64,000 nucleotides of DNA from Dietzia lutea (GCF_003096075.1 NZ_CP015449.1:496001-560000); one strand, 5' to 3'. Shown: positions 19,049 through 29,068, counted from the stretch's first letter. Notes: generated by a model not told the origin, from the letters alone. A program made the numbers and translations.

Positions 19049-20370
19049 CGGTCCACACCTCCCATCACGGGGTCGATGCTGGCCACGGCGGCGATGACGT
19101 CGGCCACCATCCCGCCCTCGCACATCGCGGCCACGGCCTGCAGGTTGGTGAACGACGGGTCGCGGTAGTGCACGCGGTACGGCCGGGTCCCGCCGTCGGA
19201 GACCATGTGCACGCCCAGCTCGCCGCGCGGGGACTCCACTGGCACGTACACCTGGCCCGGTGCCACGGGGAAGCCCTCGGTGACCAGCTTGAAGTGGTGG
19301 ATCAGCGCCTCCATGGAGCTGTCCATGATGTGGCGGATGTGCTCGGCGGAATTGCCCAGGCCGTCGGGGCCCACCTTGAGCTGGGCGGGCCAGGCGATCT
19401 TGGGGTCGTCGACCATCACCGGGCCGGGTTCGAGCCGGTCCAGGCACTGCTCGACGATCTTCAGCGACTCCTTCATCTCGTCGACCCGCACGACGAACCG
19501 GTCGTAGCAGTCGCTCGCCGAGCCGGTGACGACGTCGAACTCGTAGGTCTCGTACCCGCAGTACGGATCGGAGCGGCGGACGTCGTGCGGCAGGCCCGTC
19601 GCCCGCAGGACCGGGCCGGTGACGCCGAGCGCCATGCAGCCGGTGAGGTCGAGATAGCCCACGTCCTGCAGGCGCATCCGCCAGATGGGGTTCTCGCGCA
19701 GCAGCAGCTCCATCTCGCGGATCCGCCCCGGCATCACCTCGAGCAGCTCCCGCACCTTGGGCACGGCCTCGTCGGGCAGGTCCTGGACCACCCCGCCGGG
19801 GCGGATGTAGGCGTGGTTCATCCGCAGCCCGGTGATGACCTCGAAGACGTCCAGCACGAGCTCGCGCTCGCGGAACCCGAACAGCATCGGCGTGCTCGCG
19901 CCCAGCTCGAGTGCGCCGGTGGCCAACGCGACCATGTGGGAGGCGATGCGGTTGAGCTCCATGAGCATCACCCGGATGACCGACGCCCGCTCGGGCACGT
20001 GCTCGCTGATCCCCAGCAGCTTCTCCACACCCAGGCAGAAGGCGACCTCGTTGAAGAACGGCGAGAGGTAGTCCATCCGCGTCACGAACGTCACGCCCTG
20101 CGTCCAGTAGCGGTACTCGAGGTTCTTCTCGATGCCCGTGTGCAGGTAGCCGATCCCGCAGCTGGCCCTGGTGACGGTCTCGCCCTCGATCTCGAGGATG
20201 AGCCTCAGCACGCCGTGCGTGGACGGGTGCTGGGGGCCCATGTTCACCACGATGCGGTCGTCGTCGGCGTTGCGCGCGGCCTCGCTGATCGCGTCCCAGT
20301 CCCGCCCGGAGGCGGTGAGGATCGTGTCGGAGTCGGCGGCCCGTGGCACGCGCGTGCGGTCGGCGGTCAC
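19045..20370 (-). CDS. nuoD: NADH-quinone oxidoreductase subunit D
   Basis: The 49-kDa subunit, which with NuoB forms the quinone reduction site. The 441-residue protein contains [15 protein letters not shown] at about residues 43-57, with the His that contacts the quinone headgroup, and the conserved segments [15 protein letters not shown] and [15 protein letters not shown]. The start is a GTG at 20370 overlapping the nuoC stop. The first 40 residues are a variable Asp/Arg-rich leader. Confidence 0.95.
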   Translation of the reverse strand: MTADRTRVPRAADSDTILTASGRDWDAISEAARNADDDRIVVNMGPQHPSTHGVLRLILEIEGETVTRASCGIGYLHTGIEKNLEYRYWTQGVTFVTRMDYLSPFFNEVAFCLGVEKLLGISEHVPERASVIRVMLMELNRIASHMVALATGALELGASTPMLFGFRERELVLDVFEVITGLRMNHAYIRPGGVVQDLPDEAVPKVRELLEVMPGRIREMELLLRENPIWRMRLQDVGYLDLTGCMALGVTGPVLRATGLPHDVRRSDPYCGYETYEFDVVTGSASDCYDRFVVRVDEMKESLKIVEQCLDRLEPGPVMVDDPKIAWPAQLKVGPDGLGNSAEHIRHIMDSSMEALIHHFKLVTEGFPVAPGQVYVPVESPRGELGVHMVSDGGTRPYRVHYRDPSFTNLQAVAAMCEGGMVADVIAAVASIDPVMGGVDR

Positions 20371-21158
20371 GAGTACGCCCTGCGCTGGTCCGGCGGCGGG
20401 ATGGTCGCGCCCTTGTACTGCACCGCGATCCCGCCGAGCGGGTAGTCCTTGCGCTGCGGGTGGCCCTCCCAGTCGTCCGGCATCTCGATCCGGGTCAGCG
20501 ACGGGTGCCCGTCGAAGATCACGCCGAAGAAGTCGTACGTCTCCCTCTCGTGCCAGTCCGTCGTGGGATAGACGCGGGTCAGCGTCGGCACGTGCGGGTC
20601 CGCGTCCGGTGCCCACGTCTCCAGCATCACCCGGCGGTTGTGGGTGATCGACTGCAGCGGGTACACCACGTGCAGCTCACGGGCGGTGGCGTCCGGATAG
20701 TGCACCCCGCTCGCGCCCAGCGACATCTCGAAGCGCAGGTCGGGATCGTCCCTCAGGGCCAGCGCCACCGCCGGTAGATGCTCCCGCGCCACGTGCAGGG
20801 TGAGTTGCCCGCAGTGGACCACGACCTTCTCGACCGCCTCGGCGAAGCTCGCCCCGCCCCGCCGCCGCAGGGCCGCGGTGAGCGCGCGGACGACCTCGTC
20901 GTCGTCCCCGTACGGCGGTGGGGTGCTGCGGGGCAGGACCGTCGGGCGCACGAGGCCACCGAACCCGGAGGTGTCCCCGGAGCCCCGCACGCCGAACATG
21001 CCGTGCCGGACGCCCACGGTGTCGGGGCCCGCGGCGTCGCGGGGGTCGGCGGTGACCGGTCGGCCGGCGGCGTCCGTGCGGTCGGGCGCGGCGGGGGAGC
21101 GGTCCGGGGTGCGCTCGGGGGCGCCGTCGTCGGCACGGCCGGGGGTGCGCTCGGTCAT
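20367..21158 (-). CDS. nuoC: NADH-quinone oxidoreductase subunit C
   Basis: The 30-kDa subunit of the complex I peripheral arm, 263 residues. The family signature [16 protein letters not shown] lies near residue 205 and the C-terminus has the usual [15 protein letters not shown]. The first 80 residues are a Pro/Arg/Asp-rich extension, while the folded domain starts near residue 85. The ATG at 21158 overlaps the nuoB stop. Confidence 0.94.
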   Translation of the reverse strand: MTERTPGRADDGAPERTPDRSPAAPDRTDAAGRPVTADPRDAAGPDTVGVRHGMFGVRGSGDTSGFGGLVRPTVLPRSTPPPYGDDDEVVRALTAALRRRGGASFAEAVEKVVVHCGQLTLHVAREHLPAVALALRDDPDLRFEMSLGASGVHYPDATARELHVVYPLQSITHNRRVMLETWAPDADPHVPTLTRVYPTTDWHERETYDFFGVIFDGHPSLTRIEMPDDWEGHPQRKDYPLGGIAVQYKGATIPPPDQRRAYS

Positions 21159-21709
21159 CGGAACATCCCCTCGACCGGGATGAGCGGACGCTCGTCGAGC
21201 GCGGCCCGCTCGGCGGCCCGGATCGCCTCCGCCCGGTTGGCACCCAACGGCATGTTCTGGATCTTGTCGTGCAGCGTGATGACCGCGTGCATGAGCATCT
21301 CCGGCCTCGGCGGGCATCCGGGCAGGTAGATGTCGACGGGCACGATGTGGTCGACGCCCTGGACGATCGCGTAGTTATTGAACATCCCGCCCGACGACGC
21401 GCACACGCCCATCGAGAGCACCCACTTGGGCTCGGCCATCTGGTCGTAGACCTGCCGCAGCACCGGGGCCATCTTCTGGCTGACGCGGCCCGCGACGATC
21501 ATGAGATCCGCCTGCCGCGGCGAGGCGCGGAAGATCTCCGTGCCGAACCGGGCCAGGTCGTAGCGCCCGCCGCTCGTGGCCATCATCTCGATCGCGCAGC
21601 ACGCCAGGCCGAACGTCGCCGGCCACAGCGAACCCTTGCGCATGTACCCCGCGAGCTGCTCGACCGTGGTCAGCAGGAAGCCGGCCGGCAGTTTCTCCTC
21701 GAGTCCCAT
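21155..21709 (-). CDS. nuoB: NADH-quinone oxidoreductase subunit B
   Basis: The 184-residue PSST-type subunit that carries cluster N2, the last iron-sulfur centre before quinone. The adjacent Cys pair is seen in [13 protein letters not shown] near residue 35, with further ligands in [10 protein letters not shown] and LPGCPPRPE. Its start lies 28 bp downstream of the nuoA stop. Confidence 0.96.
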   Translation of the reverse strand: MGLEEKLPAGFLLTTVEQLAGYMRKGSLWPATFGLACCAIEMMATSGGRYDLARFGTEIFRASPRQADLMIVAGRVSQKMAPVLRQVYDQMAEPKWVLSMGVCASSGGMFNNYAIVQGVDHIVPVDIYLPGCPPRPEMLMHAVITLHDKIQNMPLGANRAEAIRAAERAALDERPLIPVEGMFR

Positions 21710-21737
21710 GACCGCTCTCCTTCCGACGCTTCCCGGG

Positions 21738-22097
21738 TCAGTCCCAGCTCAGCCCGCCGCGCCGCCACTCGTAGGCGTAGGCGACGGAGACGTTGACGAC
21801 GAACAGGGCCATCGCGGCCAGGCCGAACACGCCCAGCTGGTCGAAGTGGACGGCCCACGGGTAGAGGAAGAGGATCTCGATGCCGAAGATGATGAACAGC
21901 ATCGCCGTGAGATAGAACTTCACCGGGAAGCGGCCGCCGCCGACCGGCTGCGGCGTGGGCTGGATGCCGCACTCGTAGGCCTCGAGCTTCGCGCGATTGA
22001 AGCGTCTCGGCCCCGCCACCGAGGACACCACCGAGGAGAAGACGGCGAAGGCGACGGCCAGGGCCCCCAGGACCAGGATGGGCACGTACTCGTTCAT
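21738..22097 (-). CDS. nuoA: NADH-quinone oxidoreductase subunit A
   Basis: The first gene of the operon; a 119-residue membrane subunit of complex I with three helices. The segment [12 protein letters not shown] contains the conserved Cys-bearing loop near the quinone site, and [21 protein letters not shown] is the typical second helix. The upstream 300 bp hold a CRP-type palindrome centred at about 22250 that may control the whole operon. Confidence 0.95.
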   Translation of the reverse strand: MNEYVPILVLGALAVAFAVFSSVVSSVAGPRRFNRAKLEAYECGIQPTPQPVGGGRFPVKFYLTAMLFIIFGIEILFLYPWAVHFDQLGVFGLAAMALFVVNVSVAYAYEWRRGGLSWD

Positions 22098-22240
22098 GAC
22101 CGCATCACTCCTCGCGCTTGAGCGTCAGAGGCCGCCGGTGGGCGCGCCTCTGCAGGCAACCGCTGTGGGAGGTCGGGCGTCCGGATGTGGGGTTCCGGCC
22201 GTCCGACTCCCCGGCGGGCCGGTCTCTTCCCGGCCCCTGA

Positions 22241-22258
22241 GTGTGACTCTACTCACAC
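22241..22258. promoter_or_regulatory. CRP/GlxR-type palindromic operator upstream of nuoA
   Basis: GTGTGACTCTACTCACAC is a GTGTGA-N6-TCACAC inverted repeat that matches the CRP-family half-site TGTGA-N6-TCACA exactly. In related actinobacteria GlxR or Crp uses this site to control respiratory genes. It lies about 145-160 bp upstream of the nuoA start. The central bases differ from the frequent TA centre of GlxR sites. Binding is inferred. Confidence 0.55.
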
Positions 22259-22404
22259 CGTGTTGACGTATGTCCGGAGTTCGGCCAGACGGCGTGTCGG
22301 GGCTGGTCAGGCGGGTGCGACGGGGCGCGCGGCGGCCGCGTGGTGGGCGCGCGTCGGCCGCGTGGTGGGCGCGCGGCGGAAGCCCGGCGGGCGCGCGGCG
22401 GCGC

Positions 22405-22809
22405 TCAGGCCGGGGCGAGGAGCGCGTTGACGGTGTCGCGGAGGCGCAGCGGGTCGATCGGGTGCGGCACCGAGGCGTCGGCCCGCGACCAGTCGGCGAG
22501 CCAGCGGTCGTCCGCACGGCCGATGAGGACCAGCAGGGGCGGGCAGCGGTCGAGCTCGTCGCGAAGCTGCTTGGCCAGGCCCAGACCGCCGGTGGGGGCG
22601 GCCTCGCCGTCGAGGATCGCCAGATCGATGCCGCCGGCGTCCATGTGCTCGACGACGACCGGTGCCGTCGCGACCTCGACGTAGTCGAGCCGGGGCAGGT
22701 CCGGGTGCGGGCGGGTGCCGAGGGCGGACATGACGCGTCCGCGGGTGGTGGCGTCGTTGCTGTAGACGAGCACCCGGAGGGCGACGTCGTGGCCTGCGGT
22801 CTCGGTCAC
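22405..22809 (-). CDS. Response-regulator receiver-like protein upstream of nuo
   Basis: A 134-residue single-domain protein with a CheY-like receiver fold. LRVLVYSNDATTRGRV forms the first strand and acidic loop, and LAILDGEA holds a candidate phospho-acceptor Asp near residue 66. No output domain or histidine kinase is present. A stand-alone receiver-like gene also precedes nuoA in mycobacteria, which supports a conserved link with complex I, for example in its regulation or assembly; the mechanism is unknown. The acidic pair of the first loop is reduced (SND), so phosphorylation is uncertain. Confidence 0.78.
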   Translation of the reverse strand: MTETAGHDVALRVLVYSNDATTRGRVMSALGTRPHPDLPRLDYVEVATAPVVVEHMDAGGIDLAILDGEAAPTGGLGLAKQLRDELDRCPPLLVLIGRADDRWLADWSRADASVPHPIDPLRLRDTVNALLAPA

Positions 22810-22898
22810 GTTGCGACTCTACCCAGGGGTCGGGCCAGTGCCGGGCTGAAATGAGCGACGCGGCCCGGTGCTCGGGAGCTCCGGGCCGCGTCTGCGGC

Positions 22899-22985
22899 GG
22901 AGGATAGGGGATTTGAACCCCTGAGGGGCTATAAACCCCAACCCGCGTTCCAGGCGAGCGCCATAGGCCACTAGGCGAATCCTCC
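22899..22985 (-). tRNA. tRNA-Ser (GGA)
   Basis: An 87-nt class II tRNA with acceptor stem GGAGGAT/ATCCTCC, anticodon stem CTCGC/GCGGG around loop CTGGAAC (anticodon GGA, reading UCC and UCU), a long variable arm typical of serine tRNAs, and the T-arm loop GTTCAAATC. The CCA is not encoded; GCC follows the discriminator. Confidence 0.95.
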
Positions 22986-23084
22986 GTGGAGGACAATACC
23001 GAGGAAGGGCGAGCGGAGGCAAACCGTCGTCCTCCGGGGTGGGTGGCGTGCGGGCCCGGGGTTCGCCCGGCTAGACTCGTACCC

Positions 23085-23170
23085 GGACCCCGCGCGGCGT
23101 CCATCCTGTGAACTCCCCCAGGGCCGGAAGGCAGCAAGGGTCAGCGGGCTCTGGCGGGTGCGCGGGGTCC
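23085..23170 (+). ncRNA. ffs: Signal recognition particle RNA (4.5S type)
   Basis: The segment folds as one long hairpin: GGACCCCGCGC at the 5' side pairs with GCGCGGGGTCC at the 3' side, and the apex has the universal SRP domain IV pattern GGCCGGAAGGCAGCAAGGGTC with a GGAA tetraloop and asymmetric AGCA bulge. The RNA forms the targeting particle with Ffh. A TAGACT box at 23072-23077 is a good -10 element. Location next to an aspartate aminotransferase and dnaX is typical of actinobacteria. Confidence 0.93.
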
Positions 23171-23239
23171 CCTTATGTCTTGGGACATGTCTTAGGGCAC
23201 CAACACCACCGATGTAGTCGACCCCCGCCGGAGGCCACC

Positions 23240-24514
23240 GTGGCGCTGTCCGATCTCCCCGCCGACGATCTCGCTCGCCTCGAGTCGCGACTGGCCGCCG
23301 AGTACGACACGCTCGCGGACAAGGGTCTCGCCCTGGACCTCACCCGCGGGAAGCCCTCGCCCGAGCAGCTCGACCTCTCGGAGGGCCTGCTGTCCCTGCC
23401 CGGGGAGGGGGACCACCTGGCCGGGAAGACCGACGTGCGTAACTACGGCGGCGGTGCCGGACTCCCCGAGCTGCGGTCGATCATCGCGGAGCTGCTGGGC
23501 GTCGAGACGGGCCGGGTGATCGCCCAGGACAACGCCAGCCTGTCGATCATGTACGACCTGCTCGTGTTCTCCGTGCTGTTCGGCACGCCCGACTCGCAGC
23601 GGCCCTGGAAGGACGAGCCCGCCCTGCGCTGGCTGTGCCCGGTGCCCGGGTACGACCGCCACTTCTCCATCACGCAGGCCCTCGGCATCGAGATGATCCC
23701 CGTGCCGCTCGGACCCACCGGTCCGGACATGGACGAGGTCGAGCGCCTCGTGGCCGCCGACCCGTCCATCAAGGGCATCTGGTGCGTCCCGATCTTCGCC
23801 AACCCCACCGGCGCGGTCTACGACGACCACACCGTCTCCCGCCTGGCGCGCATGGCCACCGCCGCCCCCGACTTCCGCGTGGTGTGGGACAACGCCTACG
23901 TCGTCCACACGCTCACCGAGGACTTCCCCAAGGTGCCGGACGTGGACGCCCTGGCCGCCGAGGCCGGGCACCCCAACCGCTTCTGGCAGGTCTGCTCGAC
24001 CTCCAAGATCACCTTCGCCGGCGCGGGCGTGTCGTTCCTGTCGTCGTCCTCGGCGAACCTGGACTGGTACCTCGGCCACACCTCCGTGCGCACGATCGGC
24101 CCGAACAAGGTCAACCAGCTCGCGCACGCGCGGTTCTTCGGCGACGCCGAGGGGGTGCGCGCCCACATGCTCCGCCACCGCGAGGTGATCGCGCCGAAGT
24201 TCGAGGCCGCGACCGCCGCGCTGACCCGCCGTCTCGGCGAGTACGACGTCGCCCGCTGGACCCGGCCCGAGGGTGGGTACTTCATCGACCTCGAGGTGGT
24301 CGACGGGACCGCGACCGAGACCGTGCGCCTGGCCAAGGAAGTCGGGGTCGCGCTGACCCCCGCCGGCTCGGCCTACCCCTACGGGCAGGATCCCGACGAC
24401 CGGCACATCCGCCTGGCGCCCACCCTCCCGCCGCTCGCCGAGGTCGAGACCGCCATGGACGTGGTGGGTCTGTGCGCGCTGCTCGCGGCGTGCCGCGCGG
24501 CGCTCGCCGGCTGA
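23240..24514 (+). CDS. Class I aminotransferase, aspartate aminotransferase type (Rv3722c-like)
   Basis: A PLP-dependent aminotransferase of 424 residues. The Schiff-base lysine is Lys256 in CSTSKITFAG; IFANPTGAVY and the phosphate-binding NYGGGAGLPELR are also seen. Its position just after ffs and before dnaX matches M. tuberculosis Rv3722c, an atypical family member that is the main aspartate aminotransferase there; aspartate/2-oxoglutarate exchange is therefore the likely reaction. The GTG start at 23240 follows a GGAGG ribosome site five bases upstream. The frame stays open upstream across the SRP RNA, which is a trivial extension and not part of the protein. Confidence 0.85.
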   Translation: MALSDLPADDLARLESRLAAEYDTLADKGLALDLTRGKPSPEQLDLSEGLLSLPGEGDHLAGKTDVRNYGGGAGLPELRSIIAELLGVETGRVIAQDNASLSIMYDLLVFSVLFGTPDSQRPWKDEPALRWLCPVPGYDRHFSITQALGIEMIPVPLGPTGPDMDEVERLVAADPSIKGIWCVPIFANPTGAVYDDHTVSRLARMATAAPDFRVVWDNAYVVHTLTEDFPKVPDVDALAAEAGHPNRFWQVCSTSKITFAGAGVSFLSSSSANLDWYLGHTSVRTIGPNKVNQLAHARFFGDAEGVRAHMLRHREVIAPKFEAATAALTRRLGEYDVARWTRPEGGYFIDLEVVDGTATETVRLAKEVGVALTPAGSAYPYGQDPDDRHIRLAPTLPPLAEVETAMDVVGLCALLAACRAALAG

Positions 24515-25047
24515 CGTCCCGGTGGGCGGGGCCGCTGTAACAGTTGCCTCGCCAACGTTAATCCGAGTTCTTACCGGAGTGGACTCCGTTCTCGGTTCGG
24601 CTCGGCGCTCAACCCCGAAGTGACCAGCGCATCTGCCTGCACGTGATCTCTGACACGTTCCCGCATTCCGGGCAGGGCGTATCGCCGGTTAGGTGACCCT
24701 GTGACATGCACAAACGCTCGACGGGGCGTTTGTTGAGCACTTGTCAGCAACAGGAACGCCTTGTCTCCTGCGCGGGTTATCTGGTTGTATCTATTTCGTC
24801 CGGGCCAGAGGGATGCGGACATCGGAGTACAGCTGAGGGGCTGTGAGGGGCCGGTGTCAGGTATCGGTTCGGGAACCGTGCTGCGGGGGTCTGAGGGGGC
24901 CCGATCCGCGCGCGAGGGACGTCGGGAGGGGCTGCGCAGGTCGCGGCCCCTCCGGTCATTTCTGCTCATGTGCGCGCACACCCCGCGGGCGCCCGGTGGG
25001 ACGCGATCGATCTCATCGTCGTCGTACCCCCTGGGTACCCTCTAGGC
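24515..25047. other. 533-bp gap before dnaX, no supported gene
   Basis: The central part (about 24540-24830) is clearly less GC-rich than its surroundings. I see no protein I recognise on either strand; an open minus frame at 24571-24981 is Arg/Ser-rich with no family resemblance. Near 24714-24733 AAACG and CGTTT could form a short hairpin. GTACCCCCTGGGTAC at 25024-25038 is a short palindrome ten bases before dnaX that may overlap its promoter. The low-GC part could be a remnant of foreign DNA. Confidence 0.4.
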
Positions 25048-27678
25048 GTGGCTCTCTATCGGAAGTACCGCCCCGCCTCCTTCGCCGAGGTCGTGGGCCA
25101 GGAGCACGTCACCGAACCGCTGTCGGTGGCGCTGTCCTCCGGTCGTATCAACCACGCCTACCTCTTCTCCGGGCCGCGCGGCTGCGGCAAGACCTCGTCC
25201 GCCCGCATCCTCGCGCGCTCACTCAACTGCGTCCACGGACCCACGGCCACCCCGTGCGGTGAGTGCGACTCGTGCGTGGCGCTCGCGCCCGGCGGCAACG
25301 GGACGCTCGACGTCACCGAACTCGACGCGGCCAGCCACGGTGGCGTCGACGACACGCGTGACCTGCGCGAGCGGGCCTTTTTCGCGCCGGCGTCGTCGCG
25401 GTACCGGGTGCTCATCATCGACGAGGCCCACATGGTCACCAACGCGGGCTTCAACGCGCTGCTCAAGATCGTGGAGGAGCCGCCGGAGCACCTCATCTTC
25501 ATCTTCGCCACCACCGAGCCGGAGAAGGTGCTGCCCACCATCCGCTCGCGGACGCACCACTACCCGTTCCGGCTGCTCACGCCGTCGTCGATGCGCGGGC
25601 TGCTCGAGCGGATCTGCGACCAGGAGGGCGTGAAGGTCGAGCCGACCGTGTTCCCGCTGGTGATCCGCGCGGGCGGAGGCTCGCCGCGTGACACGCTCAG
25701 TGTGCTCGACCAGCTCATGGCCGGCGCCGGCGAGGAGGGCATCACCTATCCCCGCGCGGTGAGCCTGCTGGGGGCCACCGAGGTCGCGCTCATCGACGAC
25801 ACGGTCGACGCCCTGGCCGCCTCCGACGGCGCCACGCTGTTCCGGACCGTCGACAAGGTGGTCGAGGCCGGGCACGACCCGCGCCGGTTCGCCGCCGACC
25901 TGTTGCAGCGGCTGCGCGACCTCATCATGGTGCAGTCCGTGCCGCAGGCGATCGAGCGCGGGCTGGTCGACGCACCGGTCGAGCAGGCCGAGACCATGCG
26001 TCGTCAGGCCGAGCAGATCGGTTCCGCGACACTCGCTCGCTGTGCCGACATGGTGCACGAGGGCATGGCGTCGATGCGCGGGGCCACCTCGCCGCGGCTG
26101 CTGCTGGAGATCCTCTGCGCCAAGCTCCTGCTGCCGTCGGCCGACGATTCCATGGCCGCCCTGCTCCAGCGCGTCGAGTCGCTGGAGTCGGGGGCCGTGC
26201 GCCCAGGCGCCGCGCCGGTCGCCGCGGGTGGCGCAGGTGGCGCGCCCGCGTCGGGTGGCGGGGTCGGGGGCGACGACGACGAAGCCCGCACCGCCCCCGC
26301 CGGCGGACCCGCACCGCAGTCCGCGGCGCCGCCGGAGGGGCGACCCAAGTTCGTCCGCCGGTCGCAGCAGCAGGCCACGGAGGCAGCAGCGCAGCCGGCG
26401 CCGCCCGCCGCCGCGCCGGCGGGCCAGGGTGCGTCGGCGGTTGCTCCGCCCGCGTCCGCCGGCCAGGGCATGCCGCCTGCCGCGCCACCCGCCGCGGCTG
26501 ATCCGGCGCCGAGCCAACCGGCCGTGGCCGCCGATCCCGCCGCGCCGGCCGTGCCCGGCGAGTCCGTCGCCGAGCAGCAGGCGGCCCACCAGCCGTCTCA
26601 GGACACCGGTTCCCGGGAGCCGTCCCCGGCGGAGCCGCAGTCGTCGGCGTCCGCTGCTGCGCCCGCGCCCGACGCGGGTGCCGCGGCGTCCGCCCCGGAG
26701 CCGCAGGCCCAGGCCCCGGCCCGTCCCGACTCGGGCAGCCCGTCAGCCGCCGCGGCCAGCGCGCCGCCCGCCGGAGCGCCGAGCGTCCAACAGGGCCCGA
26801 CCGCGCCGACCAATCCGTCGGCGGAGCCGGCATCCACTCCCGCGGCCGACGCAGGATCGGCGGCGGAGACCGACGACCCGTGGCGGGACCGACCCGCTCA
26901 GCAGCTCGAGCCGGGGGCCCCGTCGCAGCCCACGCAGCAGCCCTCCGCCCCGGTCTCGCAGTCGCCGGCGCCCACCGATCCCGAGCCGGGCCCAGAGGCC
27001 GCGCCCGAGGCCGGACAGTCGGCGGCTGCGGCCTCGGCTCCGGGCATCGAGGCCGAGGACATCCGCCGCGCCTGGCCGGCGATCCGCGAGGCCGTCTGTA
27101 CGCGTACCCGCACGGTCGAGGTGATGCTCGCGGGCGCGACGGTCGCGGGCGTGGACGGCCGGGTGATCCATCTGGTCCACGATTACGCGCCACTGGCCAA
27201 GCGACTGTCCCAGCCGCACAACGCGACCGCGATCACGGACTCGATCACGGAGGTGGTGGGCGGCGACTGGACCATCCGCTGCACCTCCGGAAGCGCGCCC
27301 GCTGGCGCCGGGGGCGCCCCGGCCGCCCCGGAGGCGGCTCCACCAGCGCCCGGGCGGGGGTCCACCGCGGGCCCTACTGACGCCCCCGGTTCTCCCCGAC
27401 AGGGTGAGCCGCGGGGCTGGGAACGTCGTCTCCGCGCCGCGGACGCCGCGCAGGGCGAGAGCGGCGACCGAGGTGGCTACGACGACATCCCGCCTCCGCC
27501 CGAGGAGCCCGACCCCGAGCCGGGTGAACCGGACGGCCCGCCCCCGCCGCCGGTCAGCGAGGACGAGATGGTCGACGAGGCACGGAGCGGCCCCCAGAAT
27601 CTCGACCACCGCACCGGCGAGGACATCGCGTTGGCCCTGCTCAAGGAGCACCTCGGGGCCCGTCCGCTCGAGCGCTGA
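25048..27678 (+). CDS. dnaX: DNA polymerase III subunits gamma and tau
   Basis: The clamp-loader ATPase and replisome organiser, 876 residues. GPRGCGKTS at about 42-50 is the Walker A motif, the zinc ligands lie in CGECDSC, IIDEAHM is the DEAD-type Walker B, and SRTHH includes the arginine-finger region. A low-complexity Pro/Ala/Gln linker of roughly 280 residues (about 385-665) joins the AAA+ core to a C-terminal tau-like domain (WPAIREAVCTRTRTVEVML) followed by an acidic Pro-rich tail. I saw no slippery heptamer that would suggest frameshifted gamma. The GTG start has little room for a ribosome site and may be leaderless. Confidence 0.93.
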   Translation: MALYRKYRPASFAEVVGQEHVTEPLSVALSSGRINHAYLFSGPRGCGKTSSARILARSLNCVHGPTATPCGECDSCVALAPGGNGTLDVTELDAASHGGVDDTRDLRERAFFAPASSRYRVLIIDEAHMVTNAGFNALLKIVEEPPEHLIFIFATTEPEKVLPTIRSRTHHYPFRLLTPSSMRGLLERICDQEGVKVEPTVFPLVIRAGGGSPRDTLSVLDQLMAGAGEEGITYPRAVSLLGATEVALIDDTVDALAASDGATLFRTVDKVVEAGHDPRRFAADLLQRLRDLIMVQSVPQAIERGLVDAPVEQAETMRRQAEQIGSATLARCADMVHEGMASMRGATSPRLLLEILCAKLLLPSADDSMAALLQRVESLESGAVRPGAAPVAAGGAGGAPASGGGVGGDDDEARTAPAGGPAPQSAAPPEGRPKFVRRSQQQATEAAAQPAPPAAAPAGQGASAVAPPASAGQGMPPAAPPAAADPAPSQPAVAADPAAPAVPGESVAEQQAAHQPSQDTGSREPSPAEPQSSASAAAPAPDAGAAASAPEPQAQAPARPDSGSPSAAAASAPPAGAPSVQQGPTAPTNPSAEPASTPAADAGSAAETDDPWRDRPAQQLEPGAPSQPTQQPSAPVSQSPAPTDPEPGPEAAPEAGQSAAAASAPGIEAEDIRRAWPAIREAVCTRTRTVEVMLAGATVAGVDGRVIHLVHDYAPLAKRLSQPHNATAITDSITEVVGGDWTIRCTSGSAPAGAGGAPAAPEAAPPAPGRGSTAGPTDAPGSPRQGEPRGWERRLRAADAAQGESGDRGGYDDIPPPPEEPDPEPGEPDGPPPPPVSEDEMVDEARSGPQNLDHRTGEDIALALLKEHLGARPLER

Positions 27679-27813
27679 CCCACCCGGCCCGCCGCGCGCC
27701 GGGGCACGGTGTCCCAGCTGACGGTTACGCTGGACGTTGACCGACCGGGGCCGCCCCGGCAGGAACAGGCACGACCGCAACACCGCCCGCACACCGCCGA
27801 AAGGACCCCAGCC

Positions 27814-28149
27814 ATGCAGCCCGGACCCGACATGAACGCCCTGCTCCAGCAGGCCCAGCAGATGCAGGCCCAGCTCGCCGAGGCGCAGCAGGAGATCGCC
27901 GCGAGCACGGTCGACGGCCAGGCGGGCGGCGGGCTCGTCACCGTCTCCATGCGCGGTACCGGTGAGGTCACCGGCGTGACCATCGACCCGAAGGTCGTCG
28001 ACCCCGAGGACGTCGAGACGCTGCAGGACCTGCTCGTCGGCGCGTTCGGCGACGCCCACACCAAGGTGCAGGAGCTCGCGGAGTCCCGCCTCGGCCCGCT
28101 CGCCTCCGGCGGCGGCCTCGGCGACATGATGGGCGGCCTGGGCATGTGA
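27814..28149 (+). CDS. ybaB: YbaB/EbfC-family nucleoid-associated protein
   Basis: A 111-residue member of the YbaB/EbfC family, small dimeric DNA-binding proteins that coat the nucleoid. The protein starts with a Gln-rich helix ([18 protein letters not shown]), then [20 protein letters not shown], and ends in a Gly/Met-rich tail. An AAAGGA ribosome site lies nine bases before the ATG. The dnaX-ybaB-recR order is conserved widely and suggests a common transcript in replication and repair. Confidence 0.93.
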   Translation: MQPGPDMNALLQQAQQMQAQLAEAQQEIAASTVDGQAGGGLVTVSMRGTGEVTGVTIDPKVVDPEDVETLQDLLVGAFGDAHTKVQELAESRLGPLASGGGLGDMMGGLGM

Positions 28150-28261
28150 GCCCGCGGGGCCCGGTGTAGCGCCGGGTCCCGCCACCCGGGGCCGGGCGCC
28201 CCGGGACCCGCCACCCGACGACGCAGCCGTCGCCGGGCCAGCAAGAACACAGGAAAGCGCG

Positions 28262-29068
28262 ATGTACGAGGGACCGGTCCAGAACCTGATCGACGAGTTC
28301 GGCAAGCTGCCGGGCATCGGGCCGAAGTCCGCGCAGCGCCTGGCCTTCCACCTGCTGCAGGCCGAGCCCGAGTCGGTCGAACGCCTCCGCTCCGCGTTGC
28401 AGGCGGTGGTGGAGGGCGTCACCTACTGCGAGGTCTGCGGCACGGTCGCGGCCTCCGAACGCTGCCGCATCTGCTCCGATCCCCGCCGCGACCCCACCCT
28501 CATCTGCGTGGTCGAGGAGCCCAAGGATATCGAGGCCATCGAGCGCACCCGGGAGTTCCGTGGGCTCTACCACGTGCTCGGCGGCGCGCTCGACCCGATC
28601 AACGGCATCGGACCCAACGAACTGCGCATCGCCGGACTCATGCGGCGGGTCGGTGGCGAGGTCGACGGCGAGGAGATCGCCGAGATCATCATCGCCACCG
28701 ACCCCAACACCACCGGCGAGGCGACCAGCACCTACCTGGCCCGTCTCCTGCGACCGTTCCCCGATCTCATCGTGAGTCGCCTTGCCTCCGGCCTGCCCAT
28801 GGGCGCCGACCTGGAGTTCGCCGACGAGCTCACCCTGGGCAGCGCGCTGTCCGGGCGTCGCATCCTCTCCGGCGGCCCCGCTCAGGCGGCGCGTTCGGGC
28901 GGCGTGCTGCGGCCCGAGCAGGTCGACCCCGCGCAGCCGGCCGTGCCCGCACCGGGTGCGAGCGCCTCGGCCCCGGCCGATCCCGCCGCGGGGCCGGAGA
29001 TCGGCTACCCGGGCACGGAGTCAGAGGCCGAAGAGTCGCGCGGCGTTTCCGTGCCACACCGCCCGTAG
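28262..29068 (+). CDS. recR: Recombination protein RecR with a C-terminal extension
   Basis: RecR helps RecF and RecO load RecA at gaps. The first 200 residues are canonical: a helix-hairpin-helix ([20 protein letters not shown]), a four-Cys zinc finger (CEVC and CRIC) and a Toprim domain ([13 protein letters not shown]). Most RecR proteins end shortly after [11 protein letters not shown]; here the frame continues for about 65 more residues of Ala/Pro/Ser-rich sequence, to 268 in total. The extension overlaps the 3' end of the convergent amidohydrolase by 48 bp, as expected if the ancestral stop had been lost. Confidence 0.92.
   Translation: MYEGPVQNLIDEFGKLPGIGPKSAQRLAFHLLQAEPESVERLRSALQAVVEGVTYCEVCGTVAASERCRICSDPRRDPTLICVVEEPKDIEAIERTREFRGLYHVLGGALDPINGIGPNELRIAGLMRRVGGEVDGEEIAEIIIATDPNTTGEATSTYLARLLRPFPDLIVSRLASGLPMGADLEFADELTLGSALSGRRILSGGPAQAARSGGVLRPEQVDPAQPAVPAPGASASAPADPAAGPEIGYPGTESEAEESRGVSVPHRP

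Noticed and set aside
24571-24981. Open frame of 136 codons before dnaX
   Set aside because: Arg/Ser/Pro-rich, no family resemblance, no clear ribosome site, in a probable non-coding gap.
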